Part shown: positions 1 through 5,429 of the stretch, in pieces
Layout of the letters: each line of letters begins with the position of its first letter
How positions within the stretch are numbered: the first letter of the stretch is position 1
Assembly (NCBI GenBank): GCA_003694465.1
Contig: RFKM01000068.1
Location: forward strand, 1 to 5,429
Reading direction: 5' to 3'
Source of the DNA: Alphaproteobacteria bacterium
Lineage (GTDB): Bacteria > Pseudomonadota > Alphaproteobacteria > Rhodobacterales > Rhodobacteraceae
DNA: 5,429 nt
The notes under the pieces: generated by a model
Databases searched by the model: none
Told to the model about the DNA's origin: nothing
What the model saw: only the letters and a program-made list of their open reading frames with translations
Position numbers and translations under genes: made by a program

Positions 1-1137
1 ATCCTGTTCATCTCGCTGACCGCGCTTCTGAGCGGTGTGCTGAACGCGCTGGGCCGGTTTGCCGCCGCGGCGGCGGCGCCGGTGCTGCTCAACGTGATCT
101 TCATCAGTGCAATGGCGCTCGGGGCGCTGGCCGGCTGGGACATGGGCCTGACGCTCGCCTGGTCGGTGCCGGTGGCCGGGTTGGCGCAGGTGGCGCTGGT
201 CTGGCGGGCGGCGGCGCGGGCCGGCTATCGCCTCGTGCCGGCGCGCCCGCGCTGGACGCCGGAACTCAAGCGCCTCTTGATCGTCGCCGCGCCGGCGGCG
301 CTGGCCGGCGGGGTGGTGCAGGTCAACCTGCTTGTCGGCCGGCAGGTGGCGAGCTTCTTCGACGGCGCGATCGCCTGGCTGAACTATGCCGACCGGCTCT
401 ACCAGCTGCCGCTGGGGGTCGTCGGCATCGCCATCGGCGTCGTGCTGCTGCCCGACCTTTCGCGCCGGCTGGCAGCGGGCGACGGCGCCGGCGGGCGGGA
501 CTCGCTCAGCCGCGCCGGGGAAGTGGCGCTGGCGCTGACGGTGCCCGCCTCGGTGGCGCTTCTGGTGATCCCGATGCCGCTGGTCGAGGTGCTGTTCGGC
601 CATGGCGCCTTTACCGCCGACGACGTCGCGGCGACGGCCATCGCGGTGCAGATCTACGGCCTCGGCCTGCCGGCCTTCGTGCTCCAGAAGGTGCTCCAGC
701 CGGTCTATTTCGCGCGCGAGAACACCCGCACGCCGTTTCTGTTCGCGCTGGTCTCGCTGGTGGTGAACGCCGGGGTGGCGATCGGGCTTGCGCCGCTGAT
801 CGGGTTCACCGCCGCGGCCTTCGGCACCACGCTCGCGGGCTGGGCGATGGTGGCGCTGCTCTGGGTCGGGACGGCGCGGATGGGCCCGGCCACGCGCTTC
901 GACCGGCGGTTCTGGAGCCGGCTGTGGCGGATCGGCCTTGCCTCGTGGGCCATGGGCTTCGTGGTCTGGGGGCTTTCGGTGGTGCTGCAGCCGCTCCTCG
1001 GCACGCCGGGGCTCGACGTGCTGGCGCTGGCGGTGCTGGTGATCGGCGGGGCGGCGAGCTATTTCGCCATCGCGCAGGCGATCGGCGCGGTGCGGCTGGG
1101 CGAGATCCGCGGCGCGATGCGCCGGGGCCGGGGCTGA
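1..1137 (+). CDS. murJ: Lipid II flippase MurJ (MviN family), 5'-truncated by window edge
   Basis: MurJ is an inner-membrane flippase of the MOP superfamily that moves lipid-linked peptidoglycan precursor (lipid II) to the periplasmic face. The reading frame is open from base 1, so the GTG at 37 is an internal Val and the true start lies upstream. 378 residues remain; the E. coli protein has about 511, so roughly the first 130-140 residues and the first few membrane helices are missing. The fragment starts with a typical MurJ helix (SGVLNALGRF) and carries the family block GVVQVNLLV, then WLNYADRL near fragment residues 126-133. The Arg of that block, R132 (nt 394-396), matches the essential central-cavity Arg270 of E. 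coli MurJ. PLGVVGIAIGVVLLPDLSR and FGHGAFTADDV follow, all characteristic. The remainder is successive hydrophobic helices ending in a basic tail. The stop is TGA at 1135-1137. The gene converges on the rhomboid-like gene. Identification is very secure from motif recall; function is by homology. Confidence 0.96.
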   Translation: MLFISLTALLSGVLNALGRFAAAAAAPVLLNVIFISAMALGALAGWDMGLTLAWSVPVAGLAQVALVWRAAARAGYRLVPARPRWTPELKRLLIVAAPAALAGGVVQVNLLVGRQVASFFDGAIAWLNYADRLYQLPLGVVGIAIGVVLLPDLSRRLAAGDGAGGRDSLSRAGEVALALTVPASVALLVIPMPLVEVLFGHGAFTADDVAATAIAVQIYGLGLPAFVLQKVLQPVYFARENTRTPFLFALVSLVVNAGVAIGLAPLIGFTAAAFGTTLAGWAMVALLWVGTARMGPATRFDRRFWSRLWRIGLASWAMGFVVWGLSVVLQPLLGTPGLDVLALAVLVIGGAASYFAIAQAIGAVRLGEIRGAMRRGRG

Positions 1138-1153
1138 CCGGCCATCCCGGCCC
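1125..1153. terminator. Possible bidirectional terminator hairpin between convergent genes
   Basis: A perfect 8-bp GC stem (GGGCCGGG at 1125-1132 pairing with CCCGGCCC at 1146-1153) encloses a 13-base loop. It overlaps the murJ stop codon and fills most of the 20-bp gap to the stop of the minus-strand gene. Its position suits a shared terminator. There is no T-run on either strand, so it is not a canonical intrinsic terminator, and GC-rich DNA yields such stems by chance. Confidence 0.35.
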
Positions 1154-1157
1154 TACC

Positions 1158-1865
1158 TCAACGCTGACGGATGCGCGCAAGCACCGCCTGCCAGCCGCCG
1201 GGGCTGACGAGGAAGGCCAGCCCGAAGCCGGCGGCAAAGCCGGCAATGTCGGCCACCCATGTGGGACCGCCGCCGAACAGCAGCCCGAACAGCAGCTGGA
1301 TGCCCATCAGGAAGGCGATGAGCGAAAACGCCTGAAGCCCGCTCGCCCGCCCGGCCAGCCCCGCCCAGAGGATGAAGGTGAAGGCGCCGACCAGCCCGTA
1401 GGCGCCGGGATAGCCGCCGTAGAGCATCACCCGCGTTTCCCACACGAGGCCATAGACCAGCGCGCCGACGATCGAGGCGCCGAAGAAGATCACCAGCACC
1501 GCCCAGTCGGCCAGCACCTCGCCCACCAGCTTGCCCATCGCCAGCAAGAACACCAGAACGAAGAGCGCGTGGGTGAAGGTGCCGTGCACGAAGGGGAAGG
1601 TGAGAAAGCGCATCAGGTAATCCCAGCGCAGGACATGGGTTTCGAGCATCCAGGCGAAAAGCGGCTGGTAGAAGCCGTAATCCTCGATCGCCTGCAGCCG
1701 CCAGCCGGCGCCCGCCGGCCCGCCCACGAACCCCGCGTCCGCCGCCGTCAGCACCATCTCGATGCCGAAGATCGCCAGTGCCAGCACGATCACGCTCACC
1801 GGCAGCGGGTTCACCGGCGGGGCGTTGTGATCCTGCTCGTGCGGGAGGGGGAGGACGGGTTTCAT
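1158..1865 (-). CDS. Rhomboid-superfamily membrane protein, probably protease-inactive
   Basis: A 235-residue protein with six predicted membrane segments (roughly residues 20-40, 93-113, 118-140, 153-172, 175-198 and 203-221), matching the six-helix bacterial rhomboid core. Compared from memory with E. coli GlpG, Arg86 matches the Arg of the L1-loop WR motif, and His94 and His99 match GlpG His145 and His150 with exact spacing. VADIAGFAAGF (204-214) matches the last helix, AHIAGLAVGL in GlpG. The catalytic residues differ. The GxSG segment reads GYPGAYGLVG (151-160), with Pro where Ser is expected and one residue fewer. The catalytic His of the last helix is Asp206. The oxyanion Asn is Val103. 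I infer a rhomboid pseudoprotease, perhaps a membrane chaperone or adaptor as for iRhoms and derlins; no substrate can be inferred. ATG at 1865 is chosen because AAGGAAA (minus strand, 1877-1871) sits five bases upstream. An in-frame ATG 11 codons further upstream is less well supported. The gene is divergent from trpS and convergent with murJ. Confidence 0.85.
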   Translation of the reverse strand: MKPVLPLPHEQDHNAPPVNPLPVSVIVLALAIFGIEMVLTAADAGFVGGPAGAGWRLQAIEDYGFYQPLFAWMLETHVLRWDYLMRFLTFPFVHGTFTHALFVLVFLLAMGKLVGEVLADWAVLVIFFGASIVGALVYGLVWETRVMLYGGYPGAYGLVGAFTFILWAGLAGRASGLQAFSLIAFLMGIQLLFGLLFGGGPTWVADIAGFAAGFGLAFLVSPGGWQAVLARIRQR

Positions 1866-1875
1866 GGAGGTTTCC

Positions 1876-1904
1876 TTGACGCTGTGCCCTCGCATGGGTA
1901 AGCG
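1876..1904 (+). promoter_or_regulatory. Candidate trpS promoter (-35 TTGACG, weak -10)
   Basis: TTGACG at 1876-1881 matches five of six bases of the sigma-70 -35 consensus. Seventeen bases downstream, TAAGCG (1899-1904) is a poor -10 match, as is common in GC-rich alphaproteobacteria. A start near 1911 would give trpS a leader of about 27 nt. The -35 box partly overlaps the Shine-Dalgarno region of the divergent rhomboid-like gene. I found no convincing promoter for that gene on the minus strand. Confidence 0.3.
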
Positions 1905-1906
1905 AG
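1889..1906. promoter_or_regulatory. Inverted repeat in the divergent intergenic region
   Basis: CTCGC at 1889-1893 and its complement GCGAG at 1902-1906 flank an 8-base centre, with one more symmetric pair (T1895/A1900). It lies in the 72-bp space between two divergent genes and overlaps the candidate trpS -10 area. It could be an operator, or simply a weak stem in GC-rich DNA. No known factor is recognised. Confidence 0.2.
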
Positions 1907-1926
1907 CCGGGAACAGAAATCCAGAT

Positions 1927-1930
1927 GGAG
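1927..1930 (+). promoter_or_regulatory. trpS ribosome binding site
   Basis: GGAG lies seven bases before the ATG at 1938. This fixes the start that gives the expected TrpRS N-terminus, with the GNY signature at residues 23-25. Confidence 0.75.
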
Positions 1931-1937
1931 TTCCAGC

Positions 1938-2963
1938 ATGTCGGGCCGCACCTTCGCACCGCGCGTCTTCTCGGGGATCAAGCCCTCGGGCGGGCTCACG
2001 CTTGGCAACTATCTCGGCGCCATCAAACGCTGGGTGGCGATGCAGGAAGAGGATTACGAAACCATCTACTGCGTCGTCGATCTGCATGCCGTGACCGTCT
2101 GGCAGGATCCGGCCGACCTGCACCGCTCGACCCACGAGGTCGCGGCGGCCATGCTGGCCTCGGGGATCGACCCGGAACGCTCGATCCTGTTCAACCAGAG
2201 CCAGGTGCCCGCCCATGCCGAGCTGGGCTGGCTGTTCAACTGCGTGGCCCGGGTCGGCTGGATGAACCGGATGACCCAGTTCAAGGAAAAGGCCGGCAAG
2301 AATGCCGAGAAGCAGAGCCTCGGCCTTTATGCCTACCCGAGCCTGATGGCCGCCGACATTCTGCTCTACCATGCCACCCACGTGCCCGTGGGCGAGGACC
2401 AGAAGCAGCACGTCGAGCTGACCCGCGACATCGCCCAGAAGTTCAACCACGATTACGGCGTCGAGTTCTTCCCGATGCCCGAGCCGGTGATCGAGGGGCC
2501 GGCGATGCGGGTGATGAACCTGCGCGACGGCTCGAAGAAGATGTCGAAATCGGGCGAGAGCGACATGGAGCGGATCAACATGCTCGATGACGCCGACACG
2601 ATCGCGAAGAAGTTCAAGAAGGCCCGGACCGACCCGGAGCCGCTGCCCTCGGACGTGGCGGGGCTGGCCGACCGGCCCGAGGCGCGCAACCTCGTCGAGA
2701 TCTACGCCGGTCTGGCCGACACCACCCCCGAGGCGGTTCTGGCCGAGTTCGGCGGCGCGGGCTGGGGCACCTTCAAGCCGGCGCTGGCGGAGCTCGCCGT
2801 CGAAAAGCTCGCCCCGATCTCGACCGAGATGCAGCGCCTGCTCGACGCCCCCGACGAGATCGACCGGCTGCTGGCGCGCGGCGCCGAACGGGCCGAGACC
2901 ATCGCCAAGCCGATTCTCGAACAGACCTTCGACATCATGGGCTTCGTGCGCTCGCGCCGCTGA
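1938..2963 (+). CDS. trpS: Tryptophanyl-tRNA synthetase
   Basis: A cytoplasmic class Ic aminoacyl-tRNA synthetase that activates L-tryptophan with ATP and loads it onto tRNA-Trp (EC 6.1.1.2). The 341-residue length is normal for a bacterial TrpRS. The N-terminal Rossmann fold has the HIGH-equivalent motif as [13 protein letters not shown] (16-28); the TLGN form is typical of Trp[14 protein letters not shown] (133-144) contains the conserved Asp140, equivalent to the Asp that contacts the substrate indole nitrogen. [16 protein letters not shown] (151-166) is the family's dimer and active-site block. The second ATP-binding signature KMSKS is intact at 201-205 ([12 protein letters not shown]). 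The C-terminal helical part (about 220-341) is the tRNA-binding region and is complete, ending in TGA at 2961-2963. ATG at 1938 is supported by GGAG seven bases upstream. As I recall, trpS close to murJ is common in Rhodobacterales. It looks monocistronic here: it is divergent from the gene before it and followed by a 381-bp gap. Confidence 0.98.
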   Translation: MSGRTFAPRVFSGIKPSGGLTLGNYLGAIKRWVAMQEEDYETIYCVVDLHAVTVWQDPADLHRSTHEVAAAMLASGIDPERSILFNQSQVPAHAELGWLFNCVARVGWMNRMTQFKEKAGKNAEKQSLGLYAYPSLMAADILLYHATHVPVGEDQKQHVELTRDIAQKFNHDYGVEFFPMPEPVIEGPAMRVMNLRDGSKKMSKSGESDMERINMLDDADTIAKKFKKARTDPEPLPSDVAGLADRPEARNLVEIYAGLADTTPEAVLAEFGGAGWGTFKPALAELAVEKLAPISTEMQRLLDAPDEIDRLLARGAERAETIAKPILEQTFDIMGFVRSRR

Positions 2964-2985
2964 GGCGCCTGTCGGGCAGAGCCGT

Positions 2986-3011
2986 GCCCCGCGCCCCGTC
3001 GGGGGCGGGGC
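2986..3011 (+). terminator. Possible trpS terminator hairpin
   Basis: GCCCCGCGCCCC (2986-2997) pairs with GGGGGCGGGGC (3001-3011) across a 3-base GTC loop, giving about 11 G-C pairs with a single bulged G. It starts 22 bases after the trpS stop. No T-run follows, so it may act with Rho or only stabilise the mRNA 3' end. Confidence 0.5.
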
Positions 3012-3161
3012 GGGAACGCTTGCCGGCTGTCGCGCGGCGCCGCGTGCCTTGGCGATCTGGCGAAATTATCGTCACTTCGACGCCGACAATGCACAAAACC
3101 GGCGAAACGCCTTGCCCGGCGGTCAATTTGAAGGTCTGGTCAAAAATTCCGCCCCGCGCTC

Positions 3162-3190
3162 TTGATCCGGCGCGCATTTGAGGCCTTAAT
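3162..3190 (+). promoter_or_regulatory. Candidate sigma-70 promoter for dppA
   Basis: TTGATC (3162-3167; four of six to TTGACA) and CTTAAT (3185-3190; four of six to TATAAT) are separated by 17 bases, the best-spaced pair I can see before dppA. Transcription would start near 3197 and leave a leader of about 148 nt. A small stem (CGGGG 3199-3203 with CCCCG 3211-3215) would lie at the very 5' end of the transcript. Support is pattern-based only. Confidence 0.35.
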
Positions 3191-3256
3191 CGCCCTCACG
3201 GGGCAGAAGACCCCGGCGCCGGATCGTCTGCCTGCGGTGGATTTCGGCGACGAAAC

Positions 3257-3301
3257 GCCCGCAACCCCCTGCCTCGGGGCGCGGGCCAGAGGCCGAAAGG
3301 C
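3257..3301 (+). promoter_or_regulatory. Structured element in the dppA leader
   Basis: GCCCGC (3257-3262) pairs perfectly with GCGGGC (3281-3286). Inside it, after a small internal loop, CCCC (3265-3268) pairs with GGGG (3276-3279). A short GCC-GAAA-GGC stem with a GNRA tetraloop (3292-3301) follows directly. No known riboswitch class is recognised. The element ends about 30 bases before the Shine-Dalgarno. It could set mRNA stability or regulate translation, but this is inference. Confidence 0.35.
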
Positions 3302-3331
3302 AAGAAAAAACAAGGGCAAACAAACATCAAC

Positions 3332-3337
3332 AGGGAG
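3332..3337 (+). promoter_or_regulatory. dppA ribosome binding site
   Basis: AGGGAG lies seven bases before the ATG at 3345 and decides that start over the open upstream frame. It follows an unstructured C/A-rich stretch, which suits efficient ribosome loading. Confidence 0.8.
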
Positions 3338-3344
3338 TTCTTCC

Positions 3345-4937
3345 ATGTCAATTCGCACATTGCTTTCCGCCACCGCCCTCGCGGTCACGCTGGCGGGCGC
3401 GGCCTCGGCCTCGACGCTGGTCTACTGCTCCGAGGGCTCGCCCGAGGGCTTCGATCCGGCGCTCTACACGTCGGGCACCACCTTCGACGCGGCCTCGCAC
3501 CCGATCTACAACCAGCTCGTCGAGTTCAAGACCGGCACGACGGAAGTCGTTCCCGGCCTTGCCGAAAGCTGGGAAGCCTCGGCCGACGGGCTGGAATACA
3601 CCTTCCACCTGCGCCCGGGCGTCAAGTTCCACTCGAACGACATCTTCACCCCGACGCGCGACTTCAACGCCGATGACGTGATCTTCACCTTCATGCGCCA
3701 GCTCGACAAGAACGGCCCGTGGTATTCGGCCGAGGGCGGCGCCTGGGAATATTTCGACGGCATGTCGATGCCCGACCTCATCAAGGAGATCGTCAAGGTT
3801 GACGACATGACGGTGAAGTTCGTGCTGAACCGTCCGGAAGCGCCCTTCATCGCCAACCTCGCGATGGACTTCGCCTCGGTCGTCTCGAAGGAATATGCCG
3901 ACCAGCTGATGGCCGCCGGCACGCCCGAGCTTCTGAACCAGAAGCCGATCGGCACCGGCCCCTTCACCTTCGTCGCCTACCAGAAGGACGCGGTGATCCG
4001 CTATGCCAAGAACCCCGACTACTGGAACGCGGGCCTGCCGAAGGTTGACAACCTGATCTTCGCGATCACCACCGATGCCTCGGTGCGCTACCAGAAGCTG
4101 CTGGCCGGCGAATGCCACATCATGCCCTATCCGAACCCGGCCGACATTGCCGAGATGAAGGCCAACCCCGACGTGGTGGTGATGGAGCAGGAAGGGCTCA
4201 ACGTCGGCTATCTCGCCTACAACACCCAGCAGCCGCCCTTCGACAACCCGAAGGTGCGCAAGGCGCTGAACATGGCGATCGACAAGCAGGCGATCATCGA
4301 CGTGGTTTTCCAGGGGTCCGGCCAGATCGCCAAGAACCCGATCCCGCCGACGATGTGGTCCTACAACGACGAGGTGCAGGACGATCCCTACGATCCGGAA
4401 GCGGCGAAGAAGATGCTCGAAGAAGCCGGCGTCAAGGATCTGAGCATGAAGATCTGGGCCATGCCGGTGCAGCGGCCCTACAACCCGAACGCCCGGCGCA
4501 TGGCCGAGCTGATGCAGGCGGATTTCGCCAAGATCGGCGTCAAGGTCGAGATCGTCTCCTATGAATGGGGCGAATACCTCTCGCGCTCGAAGGACGTGAA
4601 CCGCGACGGCGCCGTGCTGCTCGGCTGGACGGGCGACAACGGCGACCCGGACAACTTCCTCGCCGTGCTGCTCGGCTGCGACGGCGTTGGCGGCTCGAAC
4701 CGGGCGCAATGGTGCTACCAGCCCTTCGAAGACCTGATCCAGAAGGCCAAGGTGACCTCCGACATCGAAGAGCGCACCCGGCTCTACAAGGAGGCGCAGG
4801 TGATCTTCAAGGAGCAGGCGCCGTGGGCGACCATCGCCCATTCGGTCGTCTTCATGCCGATGCGGCCCGAGGTGAAGGGCTATGTGATGCACCCGCTCGG
4901 GGGCCACATCTTCACCGAGGTGAGCATCGAGGAATGA
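3345..4937 (+). CDS. dppA: Periplasmic dipeptide-binding protein of an ABC importer
   Basis: The solute-binding component (SBP family 5) that captures di-/tripeptides in the periplasm and delivers them to DppBC; E. coli DppA also serves haem uptake. The 530-residue precursor is close to the E. coli length (535). Residues 1-22 form a Sec signal peptide (Arg4, hydrophobic core, ASA before Ser23); there is no lipobox, so the mature protein is soluble. The mature start TLVYCSEGSPEGFDP is near-diagnostic of DppA. Other matches are EVVPGLAESWEAS (67-79), RPEAPFIANLAMDFAS (163-178), PIGTGPF (201-207), MPYPNPADIAEMK (260-272), WAMPVQRPYNPNARRMAE (371-388) and GWTGDNGDPDNF (427-438). Asp431 matches E. 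coli Asp408 (mature numbering), which binds the peptide N-terminus. Cys28/Cys257 and Cys445/Cys457 match the two E. coli disulfides. Start at 3345: AGGGAG seven bases upstream plus the signal peptide. It is the first gene of the presumed operon with dppB, 85 bases downstream. Dipeptide specificity is inferred from this strong resemblance. Confidence 0.96.
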   Translation: MSIRTLLSATALAVTLAGAASASTLVYCSEGSPEGFDPALYTSGTTFDAASHPIYNQLVEFKTGTTEVVPGLAESWEASADGLEYTFHLRPGVKFHSNDIFTPTRDFNADDVIFTFMRQLDKNGPWYSAEGGAWEYFDGMSMPDLIKEIVKVDDMTVKFVLNRPEAPFIANLAMDFASVVSKEYADQLMAAGTPELLNQKPIGTGPFTFVAYQKDAVIRYAKNPDYWNAGLPKVDNLIFAITTDASVRYQKLLAGECHIMPYPNPADIAEMKANPDVVVMEQEGLNVGYLAYNTQQPPFDNPKVRKALNMAIDKQAIIDVVFQGSGQIAKNPIPPTMWSYNDEVQDDPYDPEAAKKMLEEAGVKDLSMKIWAMPVQRPYNPNARRMAELMQADFAKIGVKVEIVSYEWGEYLSRSKDVNRDGAVLLGWTGDNGDPDNFLAVLLGCDGVGGSNRAQWCYQPFEDLIQKAKVTSDIEERTRLYKEAQVIFKEQAPWATIAHSVVFMPMRPEVKGYVMHPLGGHIFTEVSIEE

Positions 4938-4947
4938 TGCAAACCGG

Positions 4948-4969
4948 GCGGGGCCTTTCGGGGCCCCGC
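4948..4969 (+). terminator. Intercistronic hairpin after dppA (attenuator or mRNA stabiliser)
   Basis: A perfect 8-bp GC stem, GCGGGGCC (4948-4955) with GGCCCCGC (4962-4969), with loop TTTCGG, begins 11 bases after the dppA stop. A pyrimidine-rich run follows instead of a T-run. In peptide ABC operons, hairpins here commonly protect the binding-protein mRNA or cause partial termination, keeping the binding protein in excess over the permease. That role is inferred for this one. Confidence 0.6.
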
Positions 4970-5022
4970 TCCCTTCCACCCGCCGCCTTCTTCCGCCGTC
5001 CGACCGAGCGAGCCCCCCGCCG

Positions 5023-5429
5023 ATGCTGAGATTTCTCCTGTCGCGCCTGGCCACCTTCGTGCCGACCTTCCTCGGCGTGACGATCATCTCGTTTTCCTTC
5101 ATCCGCGTGCTGCCGGGCGATCCGATCATCGTCATGGCCGGCGAGCGCGGGGTGACGCCCGAACGCTATGCCGAGCTGCGCGAACAATTCGGCTTCGACC
5201 GGCCGATCCTCGTGCAGTTCTGGGAATATCTCACCGGCGTGCTGCACGGCGATCTCGGCCAGAGCTTCGTGACCAAGAAGCCGGTGTGGGACGAGTTCTT
5301 TGCCCTGTTCCCGGCAACGATGGAGCTTTCCTTCGTCGCCATCATCATCGCCATCGTGCTGGGCATCCCGGCCGGGGTGATCGCCGCCACCCAGCGCGGG
5401 CGCTTCTTAGACCGGGCGCTGATGTCCTC
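5023..5429 (+). CDS. dppB: Dipeptide ABC transporter permease DppB, 3'-truncated by window edge
   Basis: DppB is one of the two inner-membrane permease subunits (BPD_transp_1 fold) that form the peptide channel with DppC, powered by DppD/DppF. 135 complete codons are present, about 40 percent of the usual 330-340 residues; the frame runs off the window without a stop. The start MLRFLLSRLATFVPTFLGVT matches the E. coli DppB N-terminus (MLQFILRRLGLVIPTFIGIT). First membrane helix is about residues 9-29, followed by the conserved LPGDP (30-34) and MAGERGVTPERYAEL (38-52). HGDLGQSF (75-82) belongs to the periplasmic segment, and the second helix is about 98-120 (ELSFVAIIIAIVLGIPAGV). The EAA loop that contacts the ATPase lies beyond the window. 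ATG at 5023 is the only start giving this N-terminus, yet no good Shine-Dalgarno precedes it: only a weak GAGCGAG at 5005-5011, 11 bases away. The gene carries an unusual TTA Leu codon at 5407-5409. Confidence 0.95.
   Translation, partial: MLRFLLSRLATFVPTFLGVTIISFSFIRVLPGDPIIVMAGERGVTPERYAELREQFGFDRPILVQFWEYLTGVLHGDLGQSFVTKKPVWDEFFALFPATMELSFVAIIIAIVLGIPAGVIAATQRGRFLDRALMS

Larger units (their letters stand above)
2964..3344 (+). other. Gene-free region between trpS and dppA
   Basis: These 381 bases hold no convincing gene. The left part (to about 3055) is very GC-rich, with a strong hairpin just after trpS and a 12-base self-complementary GC palindrome at 3033-3044. From about 3060 to 3190 it becomes relatively A/T-rich, as expected of a promoter region, with a candidate sigma-70 promoter at 3162-3190. 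The rest (about 3197-3344) would be a long dppA mRNA leader with one compound hairpin and an A-rich end. The dppA frame stays open upstream to 3162, but that extension would put about 61 non-conserved residues before a perfect signal peptide, so I treat it as untranslated. Confidence 0.7.

Noticed and set aside
924..1901. Plus-strand open frame of 325 codons crossing the murJ end and the rhomboid-like gene
   Set aside because: It is out of frame with murJ and antisense to the rhomboid-like gene. Its low-complexity E, H, Q and R-rich translation is typical of a shadow frame.
1158..2450. Minus-strand open frame of 430 codons extending the rhomboid-like gene upstream across trpS
   Set aside because: The part beyond 1865 is antisense to trpS and lacks membrane-protein character. 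ATG 1865 has a Shine-Dalgarno and gives a complete rhomboid-sized protein.
3033..3044. Perfect 12-base palindrome CGCGGCGCCGCG
   Set aside because: It consists only of G and C in a very GC-rich stretch, so chance is likely. It is far from the candidate promoter elements and matches no operator I know.
3089..3181. Short 30-codon ORF (ATG at 3089) as a leader peptide gene
   Set aside because: It has no Shine-Dalgarno, lies mostly upstream of the candidate dppA promoter, and shows no biased residue run typical of attenuator peptides.
3162..3344. N-terminal extension of dppA from the TTG at 3162
   Set aside because: It would put 61 basic, non-DppA residues before an intact signal peptide and overlaps the candidate promoter. 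The strong Shine-Dalgarno points to 3345.
3348..5135. Minus-strand open frame of 595 codons opposite dppA
   Set aside because: It is rich in H, R, D, V and G, as expected from the antisense of a GC-rich gene. It spans dppA, the intercistronic hairpin and the dppB start, and has no recognisable domain.
1..5429. Mobile element, CRISPR array, tRNA/rRNA or defence system
   Set aside because: I found no terminal inverted repeats, transposase motifs, regularly spaced direct repeats, cloverleaf genes or defence-protein motifs on either strand.

Overview
The window is GC-rich chromosomal DNA from an alphaproteobacterium. Codon use (strong G/C at third positions, only one in-frame TTA seen) and gene content suggest the Rhodobacterales/Rhodobacteraceae. 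This placement is inference: there is no rRNA or other marker in the window. All genes look like ordinary chromosomal genes. I see no insertion sequence, phage gene, CRISPR array, tRNA or rRNA.

Layout, left to right. (1) Positions 1-1137, plus strand: the 3' two thirds or so of murJ (mviN), the lipid II flippase; its 5' end lies outside the window. (2) Positions 1158-1865, minus strand: a 235-residue polytopic membrane protein of the rhomboid superfamily. It converges on murJ with 20 bp between the stop codons. The rhomboid fold signatures are present, but both catalytic positions (Ser and His) appear to be replaced. (3) A 72-bp divergent promoter region. (4) Positions 1938-2963, plus strand: trpS, a complete tryptophanyl-tRNA synthetase. 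(5) A 381-bp gene-free region holding a possible trpS terminator hairpin, a candidate sigma-70 promoter and a structured, C/A-rich mRNA leader. (6) Positions 3345-4937, plus strand: dppA, a complete periplasmic dipeptide-binding protein with a clear signal peptide. (7) A GC hairpin and pyrimidine-rich linker. (8) Position 5023 to the window end, plus strand: the 5' part of dppB, the first permease subunit of the same ABC importer.

The genes fall into three functional units: cell-wall precursor export (murJ), translation (trpS) and peptide import (dppA-dppB, presumably continuing into dppCDF beyond the window). The rhomboid-like gene has no evident metabolic link to its neighbours. No clearly new multi-gene system is visible. 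The points most worth a second look are the apparently protease-dead rhomboid, the structured C/A-rich dppA leader, and the hairpin between dppA and dppB that probably sets the ratio of binding protein to permease.
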